From positions 63,030,984-63,094,983 of the forward strand of contig NC_088300.1 of NCBI RefSeq assembly GCF_032854445.1: 64,000 bases of DNA, read 5' to 3'. Position numbers and translations under genes: made by a program. The DNA is from Liolophura sinensis. Lineage: Eukaryota > Mollusca > Polyplacophora > Chitonida > Chitonidae. The notes beneath the pieces were generated by a model. It was not told the DNA's origin, ran no database searches, and saw only the letters and a list, made by a program, of their open reading frames with translations. Below are positions 1 to 10,820 of this stretch, in pieces. Numbering within the stretch: the first letter of the stretch is position 1; the number at the start of each line of letters is the position of its first letter.

Positions 1-600
1 AATTTATAATGGGTTGTTGAGGGCAATATTTGTCTGTCCATGGCAGGTCTGTTCAATATTGTTCTCTGCACAGAACATGTTTTTTGAAAACAACCTTTGT
101 ACTTAACATGCCACTGGTTTCTTGAAGAAAAATTTGACTTCTTTTTGGTTCTATCCATGAGACTTAACTTGGTAGGGCTAGTCTTCATATTTATATGTAC
201 TCTGCTAGAAAATTGGATTTGACAGATGATTGCTAGAGTAGTCTCCCCTTTGATCTGTTGGCGAAGATTGGTGTGCAAGATACTTGTAAGAGTACTCTCC
301 CCTGGGTTTTGTGGGCATCTGTCTTGGTTTGAGTTCATATGAATTGCTTGAATGTTAAAAGTGTATACTACAGAACAAACTATGCGGTAAAATGAAAGGA
401 ATTGTGAAAATTTCAGGATTTAGTTACACCTGTTGTTACCTGCTTCGAAAATTATCTTTGTGTGTAAAAGTTCAATTTTATCTCTCAGGGATATTTAAGG
501 TTTTTCCAAGTGAGGCAAAAGCTGTTCAGTCTTTCATGGTTTACAACAGACATGGCAGTTATGCTTTTAACTGTGAGGCTCCTGTTGGTGTGTATTTCAG
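1..600 (+). other. Upstream intron of MIC60 (partial)
   Basis: This stretch lies before the first recognisable MIC60 exon and ends in a usable splice acceptor (tgtatttcag at 591-600). The open frame that runs through 392-600 into the exon gives a peptide with no mitofilin character upstream of the acceptor, so I read it as intron. No other feature is visible. Confidence 0.6.
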
Positions 601-736
601 AGATATCCAGGAGAAAATGAAGAAAGCAATAGAGGATGGAAAACTGAGTAAAATTACGAAGAAGAACCCTGTGATTATATCAGCCCAGGAAAGCCTTAAC
701 AAATTCTCCTCCAGCATAAATTCTATAGCTTCTGAG
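601..736 (+). CDS. IMMT: MIC60 exon A
   Basis: The exon follows the acceptor tatttcag and ends at the donor GAG|gtaagt. Its first base completes a codon begun in an exon upstream of the window. It encodes DIQEKMKKAIEDGKL followed by KNPVIISAQESLN, which matches the region before the mitofilin coiled coil. It ends in phase 0. Confidence 0.85.
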
Positions 737-3700
737 GTAAGTTACATCTTACTACCCTAAATTCCTCAGCAGGTTAGCACATAATTGGTTGCATTTACTT
801 AAATTCAACATACCCATTTCAATTCATATAGTTTTAAAGTGAATGTGGAAGTAAGCTGATTTACACAAAATGACCTGAAATTTCGGCCACAAGAGTGCCT
901 ATTTAGAGGCAAATGAATATCACATTCATATTATTTTTAGTGCGAAAACTTCCAATTTTCCAGTAGATTATCATCTCATGTTGCAAACAAACCTCTGAAC
1001 ACCACTCTGAACTCTATATAACTCTCAGAATCAGAAAAAATAGCCAAGTTAGTTATTGACAAAATTTATGGTCATTTACATGTAGGGTAGTTTGGTCTTC
1101 TGGTATTTAGGTGGTTTTATATGAAGTGAAAATCCTTTCAGTTCTAGCAATTTTCCAGTTGTGGCTGAAAAAAATGTATGTGCCATCACTGGGCCATATG
1201 TAGAAAAAAGATTGAAGGTTCTGAACCTGAACAGTAAACGTGACCGTGCATGAAGAAATTTTATAGAATGCAACTCAACATGATGACACTATCTGAGAGC
1301 TTTGTATGAAAATCATTTTTGTTCAGTTTTCTACTTTGAATACTGTTTGATTATTGTAGGAGCCCAAACATTTTCCAGAACTAAAATGGCTCTAGGTATG
1401 GCAGTGTCATGTGTGGAAATGTTTGATGGTAGACTGGTGACAGACTGGTTGTTAACTCCTCCCATTATTACTAACTGCCATATAAGTGAAAAATCCTTGA
1501 GTTAAACAATAATCCACCTATTGTAGTGCAGTACAGCAGCATCCCCCAAACTCGCATTACTGTTTTGTGCCCCAGTATAGTGCGCTGAATAAACTAACAT
1601 TGATATACGATATGTTTGCAGGTTTCTAAGGCCGAGTCAGATGCTAAAGTGATGTTACAATATAAAGATTTAATAGATCAGGGTAGAAAGCAGTTCAAGC
1701 AAGAGCTGGAGAGCATCATGCCAGAGGTGAAGTTGGGGGACAAGAAAGGTATTTACAGGCTGTCAGTTACCCCATAGCAAGTTCAAGAGTATTCACCACC
1801 CATTTATTGGAGATGACTGAACTTAGCTATGTTAAATCCTTGGAAAAACAAAACAGATTTGTACTCTGTATGTACTCTGTCGTTGTTGGTGACTTCTGCA
1901 ACTGTTTGGCTTTGAATATGTGGTGTGAATACTAATTTGACTGAGTTACCTTTCCTTGAACAACATCCAGATGTCACTATTGTCATGTCATAGTTTACTT
2001 GTGGACTGCTTGTTGACTGTTAGTGTGATATATGGAATGTTCTCTACTGCAGGTAAAAAGCTGACAGAAGCTGAACTAAACTCGCTGATAGCGCACGCTC
2101 ATCGGCGTATTGACCAGTTACAGAAACAACTCGCTGAACAAATTGCTATGGAGACTCAGCGTACCCGGAAAACCATTGAGCAGCAGAAGGCAGAGGGTGA
2201 GAAGCTGGCCTTGGACCTTGTAAAGAAAGAAGCGGAGAGGCTGCAGAATGAGTTCTCCCTGGAGAAACAGAAATGGGTGAGGATGTGTAGACTTATGTGT
2301 AAACAATCCGATTGGTCTAATTTTTGTGCTTTTGCTCCATTAAACCAAAAAAAATGAAGCCACACTGGCAAAAGAAAAAAGCTATTTACATTATACGATG
2401 ACATTTCATAGGATATTCAGTTAATATTAAGGTATATTAGCACAGCGATATTAGCACATTTTGACAATGTGAGGAACAAATCCAGGTTTGCATTTGTTTG
2501 CCCATGTCAGCTTGTGTCATGTTGTGTGCCCAGGGCACACTTTACTTTTTGACGAGAGCTTGGGCAATGCCTGTGCCCTGGTTAGGCAGGATAATACGGT
2601 GGTGCCAGGATACAGTTTGAGGATGGTATTATTGAAGGACTTTGTTATGTTCATGTAGGATATTGAAGGAAGGGTGCAATTTGAGGAGGAGCTGCGGCAG
2701 CAGCTGAAGCGCCAGGCAGCTGCACACAGTGACCACCTGAAGGATGTTCTAGGAGTACAGAGGGAGGAGCTAGAACATCACTTTGACCGTGAGCTGCATG
2801 CCAGGCTGATCGAGGAGAGACAGTCCTTTCAAACAGAGATGGCTGGGTGGATAGCCCGACTCAAGGGGATTGAGGCTGCTGTTGAAGGTAGGCTCCTGTT
2901 GATGACAGAACATTGGATTGGGATGTTATACAATTTCTATAGTACAGCAGAGATGGATACAGGGTCTCGTTGTGTCTGTGGTAAGGACTTCTAAAAAATC
3001 AAATGGACAAAAATTTTAAGGAATCAAATCATTTTTTAATGTTTGCATTGTTAAATTCATTGTAGCTCTAACTCCTTTCAAGGTGTAAGTGATAGGCATT
3101 TTGTATTATGCACAGAAAAGCTTAAAGTGACTGAGGATGGATTCCCAAGCATACACAAAATCTGTGGCTTTCAGACCCCTGGCTATTTTTGTCCGTTTTC
3201 CCTCACTGCACTGGGTGAAAATTTTTATAAAAATTCAAGTAACAACCCCTGTAATGCTGTACAGTGCCTGTTATAATGACTATTCAGTAGCTATTGTTAA
3301 TAGCTTAATACTGACATTAATATGACAAAGATAAAGTTAGGGTACGGATCTGTATCAGCTATGATTCTGTGTTCTTCATCCATTCTGGACTTTTACCGAA
3401 AGGGTGATTCCACAGAAACTCTGACATTCCATTTCAGGATGAAAGTTACTCTCCTGGACGTTCATATTGTCATGAATATGTCTACGTGTACATATTATGC
3501 TTATTCATTGTTCTTATTTAACACTCATGGGTTCTCAAAATAAGACATAATTGACTTAAGTAAATGAAAGCATGGTGTATTGCTGTATTTTATATAAGAA
3601 AACAGAAAAAACATCCCTTGTATGCAAGAAAGACAAAGAGCAAAATTTAAATTCTTCAGTTCTAATAAGTTTGGAGAAACAGTATTATATCATAAGATTT

Positions 3701-4635
3701 AATTCATTTTAAGTTTTATCCAATGAGATGCTGCCTTCTCATTCCCATAAACCTTTGGCATCCCTTATGATTTTTTAACTGGCTCTGACATTTGTTATTT
3801 AGCAACTGCATGCTGACTAAACAGTAACTTGAACGACGAAAAATGTATTTGTATAATTTGAACAGCATGACTAAGTAGGCTAAAGGTTTACTGGGCAAAT
3901 GAATGCGGTTTGGGCCAAGACGGTATGCTGTTGTCTGACATTTGTGATACTGTCGTTGGATATTACAGGGAATACATCAAATAAAGACAAATATGTTTGT
4001 ACTTGTCTTTCACAGGTCGCGCTGAGCAAGAAAAGCTTGCCCGCACGGCCCAGGAGCTGTGGCTGGCCTGTGTTGCCCTGGCAGGGGCGATAAGACTGGG
4101 TAAGGAGGGTGCTCAGAGTTGGGAGGCACAGATCAAACCCCTGGACAAGGAGATATTTGCGGTGGTGGAGGCCGGTGCTAATCACCCGCTGGTCAACGCT
4201 GTGATAGAATCCATCCCGGAGGAGGCTTATAAGAGAGGGGTCTGGACGGAGGACGGGCTGAGAGCCCGCTTCAGAAAAGTCAGGCGCGTGTGTAAGCGAG
4301 TGTCGATGATCGACGAGAGCGGAGGAACATTATTCAAATATTTCATCTCTTACATTCAGTCCTTTTTTATTTTCGACTCTGTCTACGCCAAAAGTGAAAG
4401 TGATGAAGTTGACCTGGATAAATTGGACACCTTTGCTATTCTCGCCCATGCCCAGTACTGGGTGGATAAAGGGGACCTGGAGCTCGCTTTACGTTTCATG
4501 AATCAACTCCAAGGGGAGCCGCGTCGCGTGGCCGCCGATTGGATAAGGGAGACAACCCTGATGTTGGAGACCAGACAAGCAGCACAAACCCTGACAGCAT
4601 TTGCATCAGCCAGCGGACTGGGAACGATATTTTAA
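601..4635 (+). CDS. IMMT: MIC60 / mitofilin, 3' part (five exons, partial)
   Basis: This is the C-terminal part of MIC60, the inner-membrane subunit of the mitochondrial MICOS complex that shapes crista junctions. The coding exons are 601-736, 1622-1748, 2053-2276, 2659-2887 and 4016-4635. All junctions are GT-AG and the frame is continuous, giving 444 residues. Known MIC60 proteins have roughly 700-760 residues, so the presequence, membrane segment and first coiled coil lie upstream of the window. Exons 3 and 4 encode Lys/Glu/Gln-rich coiled coil. The last exon holds the mitofilin signature domain: LRARF, RVSMIDE, YFISYIQS, GDLELALRFMNQL, GEPRRVAADWIRE, then LETRQAAQTLTAFASASGLG before the stop. 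I identify it from similarity to animal mitofilin as I remember it. The order of motifs is the family's and I see no frame break. Confidence 0.95.
1622..1748 (+). CDS. IMMT: MIC60 exon B
   Basis: The acceptor is tatgtttgcag and the donor is AAAG|gtattt. The exon begins in phase 0 and ends in phase 1. It encodes LIDQGRKQFKQELESIMPEV followed by KLGDKK, closely matching the mitofilin motif for a Gln-Phe-x-Lys-Glu-Leu-Glu-Ser-Ile segment. Confidence 0.9.
2053..2276 (+). CDS. IMMT: MIC60 exon C (coiled coil)
   Basis: The acceptor is ctctactgcag and the donor is AAATGG|gtgagg. The exon encodes KLTEAELNSLIAHAHRRIDQ, then a long Gln/Glu/Lys-rich helix through LEKQKW. It takes up phase 1 and ends in phase 0. 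The open frame continuing beyond 2276 is intron. Confidence 0.92.
2659..2887 (+). CDS. IMMT: MIC60 exon D (coiled coil)
   Basis: The acceptor is tgttcatgtag and the donor is GAAG|gtaggc. The exon encodes a charged helix (DIEGRVQFEEELRQQLKRQA to RLKGIEAAVEG) and ends in phase 1. The true exon starts five codons before the first internal ATG of this frame. Confidence 0.92.
2888..4015 (+). other. MIC60 intron between exons D and E
   Basis: This 1128-base intron runs from gtaggc to ttgtctttcacag. It contains short open frames but nothing with coding character, and no repeat that I recognise. Confidence 0.85.
4016..4635 (+). CDS. IMMT: MIC60 terminal exon (mitofilin domain)
   Basis: The acceptor cttgtctttcacag joins the phase-1 G of exon D to give Gly-Arg-Ala-Glu-Gln-Glu-Lys. 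The exon is uninterrupted and encodes the entire conserved C-terminal domain: AQELWLACVALAGAIR, NAVIESIPEEAYKRGVW, RARFRKV, MIDESGGTLFKYFISYIQ, GDLELALRFMNQLQGEPRRV. It ends in a taa at 4633-4635. G+C content is clearly higher than in the surrounding introns, as expected of coding sequence. Confidence 0.95.
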
Positions 4636-5080
4636 CAGTGTGAATTATTAGCTGTAGTCATTATGATGGTATGATGCGAAAGTGATCCCTTGTACAAGTC
4701 ATATAAACCATTGAGTGTGCTTTTTGAAAGTGCTATGTCTACCTGCTTCCCAATCAAGCGGATGATTGGGAACTTTGGACTGGTGACATGATGGTCTGGA
4801 CTCCCCTTCCACAGTGCTACATACGAGCTAGTCTGATGACCGTGAGCTTGCTGTGACCAATCTGCGACAGAAGGTGTCATCCATGACCTGTGTTAGTATA
4901 CATATATGTTCCCCAGGTTAACTAGAAAATCATAATAATTAATTACACCAGAAATGTGTGATAAGTTTAAAAAAAACTGTTTGATGTGAGAGTCACTTTC
5001 CTATCTCCTAATTAAATGAAGACTTTATGTAGAATTTTACTGCTATGTATATTTCTGTTGGCGTTTTTATGGTTAATAAA
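4636..5080 (+). other. MIC60 3' untranslated region
   Basis: This is noncoding sequence after the MIC60 stop. The first good polyadenylation signal is AATAAA at 5075-5080, about 440 bases after the stop, so the mRNA probably ends near 5100. The exact end is inferred. Confidence 0.6.
5075..5080 (+). promoter_or_regulatory. Polyadenylation signal of MIC60
   Basis: A canonical AATAAA lies within ggttaataaatcat, in an A+T-rich stretch downstream of the MIC60 stop. Confidence 0.6.
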
Positions 5081-5211
5081 TCATAAAAATGACTTAAATC
5101 TCTGCGTCTTGGAAGAGTTATAAATGAAAGAATGCTTAAATTCAATTTTAGTTTCTTATAAGTCAGAAAACTGCTTTGTAACTACTAGTACATGTAAGTA
5201 CCAACTACTAC

Positions 5212-6203
5212 AGTACTGACAAAGGACTGGTCATTTGTGCGAACTAAGCAAGGAAACCATGCATACTCTTGTGATTTAAAATATGTAATGTCTCTGTTGG
5301 GAGTGACCGGGTGTGATGGCTCAGTTGGTAGAGCGTCAGCTTTGAGGGCAGTAGATCCAGGGTCAGTCCTGGGTCGGGTCACACCTTAGAAAAGAGGAAG
5401 TTGTAACTTCCTTGTTTGGTGTTCAGCATGAAGGTGATAGTGCAATGACTGGTTGACCCGTTTATAATGGCTTGATACAGCACTGACAAAGGACTGGTCA
5501 TTTGTGCAATCTAAGCAAGGAAGCCATGCATATTCTTGTGATTTAAAATATGTAATGTCTCTGTTGGGAGTGACCGGGTGTGATGGCTCAGTTGGTAGAG
5601 CGTCAGCTTTGAGGGCAGTAGATCCAGGGTCAGTCCTGGGTCGGGTCACACCTAAGACCTTAAAAGAGGAAGTTGTAACTTCCTTGTTTGGTGTTCAGCA
5701 TGAAGGTGATAGTGCAATGACTGGTTGACCTGTTTATAATGGCTTGATAAGGCACTGACAAAGGACAGGTCATTTGTGCAAACTAAGCAAGGAAACCATG
5801 CATACTCTTGTGATTTAAAATATGTAATGTCTCTGTTGGGAGTAACCGGGTGTCATGGCTCAGTTGGTAGAGCGTCAGCTTTGAGAGCAGTAGATCCAGG
5901 GTCAGTCCTAGGTCGGGTCACACCTAAGACCTTAAAAGAGGAAGTTGTAATTTCCTTTTTTGGTGTTCAGCATGAAGGTGATAGTGCAATGACTGGTTGA
6001 CCCGTTTATAATGGCTTGGGTGGGGCGGCTTGCTTGTCTTCGGTAAGTGGTCTCATTGAAACAGCACTAGATAAAGAGCGGTGGAAATCCGACCTGCAGA
6101 AAGGAGGCACATTACATGTACATGCACTCTAAGGACTCCATCGTCGTCGTCACATGACTGAAAAATTGTTATTGAGTACAAGGTTAAACGCTAAGGACTC
6201 ACT
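5212..6203 (+). repeat. SINE family A with triplicated 5' half
   Basis: Three direct copies of a 267-272 base unit begin at 5215, 5482 and 5754. They are followed from about 6008 by a single tail (aacagcactagataaagagc, aaggaggcacattacatg, ending actcactcact). Each unit carries a tRNA-like head at 5311-5384, 5578-5651 and 5850-5923. The head has a GTGTGAT/GTCACAC acceptor pairing, a box-A-like ggctcagttggtagagcg and a T-arm-like ccagggtcagtcctggg. Copy 1 differs by a five-base loss after the head. The single-copy relative at 10821-11167 shows the normal structure, so the triplication is a local change. Confidence 0.85.
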
Positions 6204-6215
6204 CACTCTGTTGGG
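6204..6215. repeat. Target-site duplication, left copy
   Basis: The 12-base sequence cactctgttggg is repeated at 6455-6466, exactly flanking the family B SINE between them. Confidence 0.85.
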
Positions 6216-6454
6216 TTTGATTTGATTTGATTTGATTGGTGTTTTACGCCATACTCAAGAGTATTTCACTTATACGACGGCGGCCAGCATTATGGTGGGA
6301 GAAACCCACGACCATCTGCAGGTTGCTGCAGACCTTCCCACGTACGGCCGGAGAGGAAGCCAGCATGAGCTGGACTTGAACTCATAGCGACCGCATTGGT
6401 GAGAGACTCCTAGGTCATTACGCTGCACTAGCGCGACTGAGCCATGGAGGCCCC
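6216..6454 (-). mobile_element. SINE family B, near full length
   Basis: This is a tRNA-derived SINE lying in reverse. Its (ATCAA)n tail is at the left end, as tttgatttgatttgatt. A conserved core reads acgccatactcaagagtatttcac, and the tRNA-like head ggcctccatggctcag lies at the right end. A perfect 12-base target-site duplication flanks it, so it inserted into the tail of the family A element. At least ten more copies or fragments of the family lie in this window. Confidence 0.9.
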
Positions 6455-6466
6455 CACTCTGTTGGG

Positions 6467-7249
6467 AGTGCATATGGCCTTATAAACATGTTGAGTGCAT
6501 TCTCTGACCGGCAAAATGCTAGCAATTGATGTGAGCAACCGCATGATGAGAGTGTCTCACATGTAAATGAAAAACGGTCCTAAATGGTGGATTACCCTGA
6601 AACTTTACAATTTGCAGTCTTGGTACCAGTTCTGCCGGCCCAGGTTATGAGCAGGAAGGGATAGCACAACTGCTTGTCAGCCATATGTCAGTTCACTGTG
6701 ATTGGATAGGGCGTATGTGTGGCGTATAAGGTGGATATGTGTGCAGGCGATGAGGCTAGATTGGTCCATGTACACAAGCCCACCCTTGTGGAAACGATAA
6801 AAATAGTGCCGGAAGTGGCTTTAAACTTTGAAAGTGGCGGTGATGTAATGTGGGGCAATGCTGATGTTTGAAACTTGCCATAACGCTATATTTGTGGAAA
6901 TTATATGGTGTTTTTGAAAAGTCTTCTCCGATTTCCCCAGAGGAAACTTGCGAATTATAAATCAAAACCGTGTATTTATTCATATGATGAGGAAAAACAA
7001 TAGGGTAGGTAAAGTTGTCTCCCTTGCGTTAGCTGATCATATCCAAGGTGCCGGCCAATTTAAATGCCAATACCAAAACACGGACTAAGAGATTGTTTGC
7101 TATTACATAAAATATACTTTTTTGAGAGGTCGGGAAAGGGGAAGTGTAAGGTTATTCCGTTTAATCAAGCACCCCTAATTATTTGCATGAGTTCAACTCA
7201 TACTGGCTTCATCTCCGATCGTACGTGGAAATGCCTAACAGCAATACGC
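6467..7249. other. Unassigned DNA
   Basis: I see no gene, RNA or repeat that I can support here. The open frames are short and lack coding character. Confidence 0.5.
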
Positions 7250-7365
7250 GGCTGATCGCAGGTTTCCCCAGCTCGGCTCTGCCATGTTTCCTACCACCAT
7301 AATGCTGGCCGCCGTCCTATAATTGAAATATTTTGAGCACGGCGTCAAATAAATAAATAAATAAA
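7250..7365 (+). mobile_element. SINE family B, 3' fragment
   Basis: The 3' half of a family B SINE: gcaggtttccccagctcggc, aatgctggccgccgtc, then a tail of aaataaataaataaata. The tRNA-like head is missing. Confidence 0.8.
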
Positions 7366-7374
7366 TATTTGGAT

Positions 7375-7545
7375 GAAATCACAACTTTTTTGAGGTACCT
7401 GTTAAGGCTTTTCCTCTCCAAGTCATTTTATTTCGTACTACGTTGTCACCATACGAATCCGGCGAAATTTTGTGGAAGGAATTCATATGGTTTTGTGTTT
7501 ACGTTCGTCTGGATTTTAATTTCGAATGCTGCTAGTACAGCTAAA
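7375..7545. repeat. Direct duplication, copy 1
   Basis: About 170 bases that recur at 8262-8420 with roughly 85-90% identity by eye. Shared runs include tgaggtacctgttaa, ccaagtcatttta and tggaaggaattcatatgg. Both copies follow a family B SINE tail, so a SINE-plus-flank segment may have been duplicated. Confidence 0.8.
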
Positions 7546-7989
7546 TAAACCATGAAAGAAGCCTACAAATTACACGGGATAAATCTATGTGATTCTAGGA
7601 GTCGAAAAAGACATTCGTATATTAGCCATCAACTGTAAGAGTCAATACTACTTAAAGCAGTTAAAGCAGCTCCAAAAACAACGTTCAGTGGAAACCACCA
7701 AATAACTAAGAAAGTGAGGTGAGAAATTATGAGATGCAATTCAGTATCCAAATGGTGAACCTTGCTAATATTTGTTTCTGTTTCGCTTTGGTTGCAACTG
7801 TTCATATATCAAACATGGCGACATTTTTCAACTCTGAAAACCGTTTGACTATGAGGCTAGTATCCATGAATGTCACATTCGTATGTTGCGCCCAGCTGTG
7901 ATATTCGGTGAGAAACAACTGAGTATTTTCAGACAGAAGCTCGGGAAGATTTTTTTCAAGAAAGCTTTTGCGTTGTTAGTATCAATATA

Positions 7990-8135
7990 TAAAGGTCTTT
8001 CAGCAACCTGCGGATGATTGTGGGTTTCCCCTGGGCTCTGCTCCGTTTCCTCCCACCACAATACCGACCACCGTCGTATTAGTGAAATATTCTTGAGTAC
8101 GGCATAAAGCACCAATCAAATAAATCAATATATAC
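7990..8135 (+). mobile_element. SINE family B, 3' fragment
   Basis: The sequence reads cagcaacctgcggatgattg, gggtttcccctgggctctgc, gtgaaatattcttgagtacg, then a tail of aatcaaataaatcaa. The head is absent or unrecognisable. Confidence 0.8.
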
Positions 8136-8261
8136 ATAAACATCATCAAAATCATGCGACGGGGATTTGCAGGGCATGGATGGTGTGTACTCATAAACCG
8201 TTAGCTTAAGGATATTTGGTGCCCTAGGAGAAGCTTCCTGTGTCGAAATAAATACTTACAT

Positions 8262-8420
8262 GAGATCACAGCTTTCTTGAGGTACCTGTTAAAGCCTTTC
8301 CTTTCCAAGTCATTTTAATTCGTACTACATTGTCACCATACAAGGCTTTTTACGAATCCGGCAAAATTTTGTGGAAGGAATTCATATGGTTTGTGTTTAC
8401 GTTAGTTTGTGTTAGTTAAG
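8262..8420. repeat. Direct duplication, copy 2
   Basis: Partner of 7375-7545. This copy carries an extra aaggctttttacg segment. It ends just upstream of the MIC60-like fragment and array 1. Confidence 0.8.
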
Positions 8421-8463
8421 GAGAATGCTGGATTTACCTTTGTATTTACCGTTACACAGCTGG

Positions 8464-8646
8464 CAGGCAGCGCAAACCCTGAGAGCATTCGCATCGGCCA
8501 GTAGATTGGGGCCGTCCGAGGGCATCTGTTATATAACTGTACCAGTCCCGCCGAGTCTCATACACATCCTGCCTGCCAGGAAAACGGTTGATGTGCGGAT
8601 AAAAGCCTTTTACAAAAAGCAAGGCAAAATTATTTCAACGATTTAA
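8464..8646 (+). pseudogene. MIC60 C-terminal exon fragment fused to array 1 sequence
   Basis: Bases 8464-8511 encode QAAQTLRAFASASRLG and align without gaps to 4576-4623 of MIC60, QAAQTLTAFASASGLG. There are nine base differences in 48, seven of them synonymous. The frame then continues without a stop into the array 1 coding block (PSEGICYITVPVPPSLIHIL) and ends at 8646. A possible acceptor, tttaccgttacacag, precedes it. In array units 2-4 the equivalent position holds unrelated sequence. It may be the end of a lost MIC60 paralogue, an alternative terminal exon, or a captured fragment. No upstream MIC60 exons were seen nearby. Confidence 0.6.
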
Positions 8647-9404
8647 ATGTTGATCCTGTTTCCATTGGACGCTGACAGGCCTGGTCGTTTCCTGGAAAGT
8701 AATTTATACTGTGCTGACAAGAAAAAATCGGGTGGAATGCCCTAGTGGCATGGAATAGACTTTTTAAAGACATCATCAAGGGTATTCCGAGTCTTTCAAG
8801 TGCCCTCCTGCCGCTCTTTCCATCGAATTGGATTAGGAATTTCAGTGTGGGGCAATAGCCCCCCGGCCGTATAACGTAACTTGTGGCATCACAGTACAAA
8901 AGAGATTTTTAGCGTTTAATTCTGGGAAAAGGGATTAAGTCCAAAAAATTTTAGAGCAAATTCATCCGCGAAGATAACCGTTTTTCGAGATAATAACACA
9001 AAACGGGAAACTCAGCATGAAACAATAATATTTTAAAAGAATTTTGACCAGAACTAGAAATATGATCTGCAATACACCTTGACAAATATTGACAAATGTC
9101 AGACTATAGAGAAATGTGGGCTGGCAATTATAGTTTACATCAGTGGGGGATATTATTACCTTTGTACAACGCAGTCACAAAGCACTGCAAGCGCTCCTGA
9201 GGACACGTTGAGGTGTCGCAATATTGTTTGTGAGGAGAATAGCTGGCGACAGGAAGAATTTCAATTGACATTTGCGCAAGTTTGCAGGATATATATGTTC
9301 GGAGGTCTTTAGGTCGGCCTATTCCAGTCTCATTGCCATTTTTGAATTGATAGTGGTTCCGCATGACTGGCTTGTTGTTTACCAAACATGAGGATATTAT
9401 GTTT

Positions 9405-9625
9405 TTTACGAGGTCTTGCATGAAGTTTGTATAGGAGAACAGTTGTATTCCACCTGAATGGTATAATACCTTTGTGGGTGGAAATATGTGCGCCATATAT
9501 GTGTGAAAGTTTGTCATTTACTTCCTGAAGACGGGTGGTTTATTCCGGGACAGAACATTCTGGTTACCTTCGCCAATCTGTAAAATGCACTGACTGTATA
9601 TCACTGAAATATTCTAGAGTATCTA
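9405..9625 (+). mobile_element. SINE family E, old copy in array unit 1
   Basis: The sequence resembles the family E element at 55735-55930: gtgtgaaagtttgtcattta, then gggtggtttattccggg, then gaaatattctagagta. Matching copies sit at the same place in units 2 and 4, so this insertion predates the expansion of the array. Confidence 0.6.
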
Positions 9626-10813
9626 TTCGTCACTAAAGACAAATCTGTTGCTCAGTCAGCCAAAAATCATAATATCGCCCTACCTGTGTAAATATGCTTT
9701 CTGCGCCAATGACTTACTTGAAGGGCAAGCATATATATTACTTTTCCCAAAATTCGCATCCCTATGTATGTCCTTGGTATTACTCGATTTGTAGGTTTAT
9801 CGGTAGTGGTAGGCTTTGTTATACAAACTTTAAAGACACGTGCATGGGGTCTATAACCCTGCACAGCAGTGGATGTGGCTACATTACGTGCCTTCACTAT
9901 GCCAGTGTATAGAATATATAATAGTGAAGGAGTGAATTGCCTATATATCCATTGCTACTCTTGCAGGCTGAACACAGATTTGTAGATGTTTACCGTGCTC
10001 TGATGCCTTTATGCCCCAAAATCCAAAATGACAGCTGCATGTAGGTTATGTATAAGATCTCCAGCCCTAATGAAGACATTCTTTTTTTCCAGCCCAGATC
10101 ACGCACACGTTTTATATACGCTCATTCATAAAGCTCTTTTAACCTTTAACACATTGGGCTGATGTCAATACCAAGAAGATGATATGATAAACTGTCAGAG
10201 TATATCCGGTCTCTCATATCCCAAGGTAAGGTAAGATGAGTAAGAGAAGCAAGGCTGGTTTAACCTCAAACTCTTACGTCGAGTTGTAAGCGAATTACCA
10301 CCAGAATCGAAATGCACTGCACTACAAATTGTATATGGCCGGTTAAATGTCATTTGCCAAGACAAGGAATTTCTTCACGCTAGGATTAAAGACGTTAGGA
10401 GTGTCTGGACAGAAAAGACTCGCTTTAATACATACCACAGGGATTTGGACACAGTTTGAAACTGGGAGTTTTTTCCATTATGTTTTTTTTTTTTAATTTG
10501 TTTTACTTAAAATACTCGAATGAAATATTATTCTCACGACTTGTTGCCGTGAAGCAGCGACTGTTAATCGTTGACTGGAAGAGCGAGAGGAACGCTCGTC
10601 AAACATTTGGCGTGGGTTCAGAGATGGAAGAAGTAATGGTCTGCACAGAATGCTAATCCACCGTGGTGATAGGGTAACAAAATCTCACTGGATACTGGAA
10701 GCTGTGATCTTTTTGAAGGCAACAGAACAAGGTGTTGAAACAGTATGGTATTTCCCAGTGGTAAAAACGTGAAATCTTTTTTTTCAGGATGTATGTATTT
10801 TTGCATCTGTCGT

Positions 10814-10820
10814 CAAACAG
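10814..10820. repeat. Target-site duplication, left copy
   Basis: The sequence caaacag recurs at 11168-11174. Units 2 and 3 carry a single uninterrupted copy at 13901-13907 and 16142-16148, which serve as empty sites. Confidence 0.85.

Noticed and set aside
392-600. Open frame upstream of MIC60 exon A
   Set aside because: The peptide before 601 has no mitofilin character and a good acceptor lies exactly at 591-600, so it is intron read-through.
5311-5923. tRNA genes
   Set aside because: The cloverleaf-like heads are parts of SINE copies: the anticodon stems are mismatched and the sequence is continuous with the SINE body.
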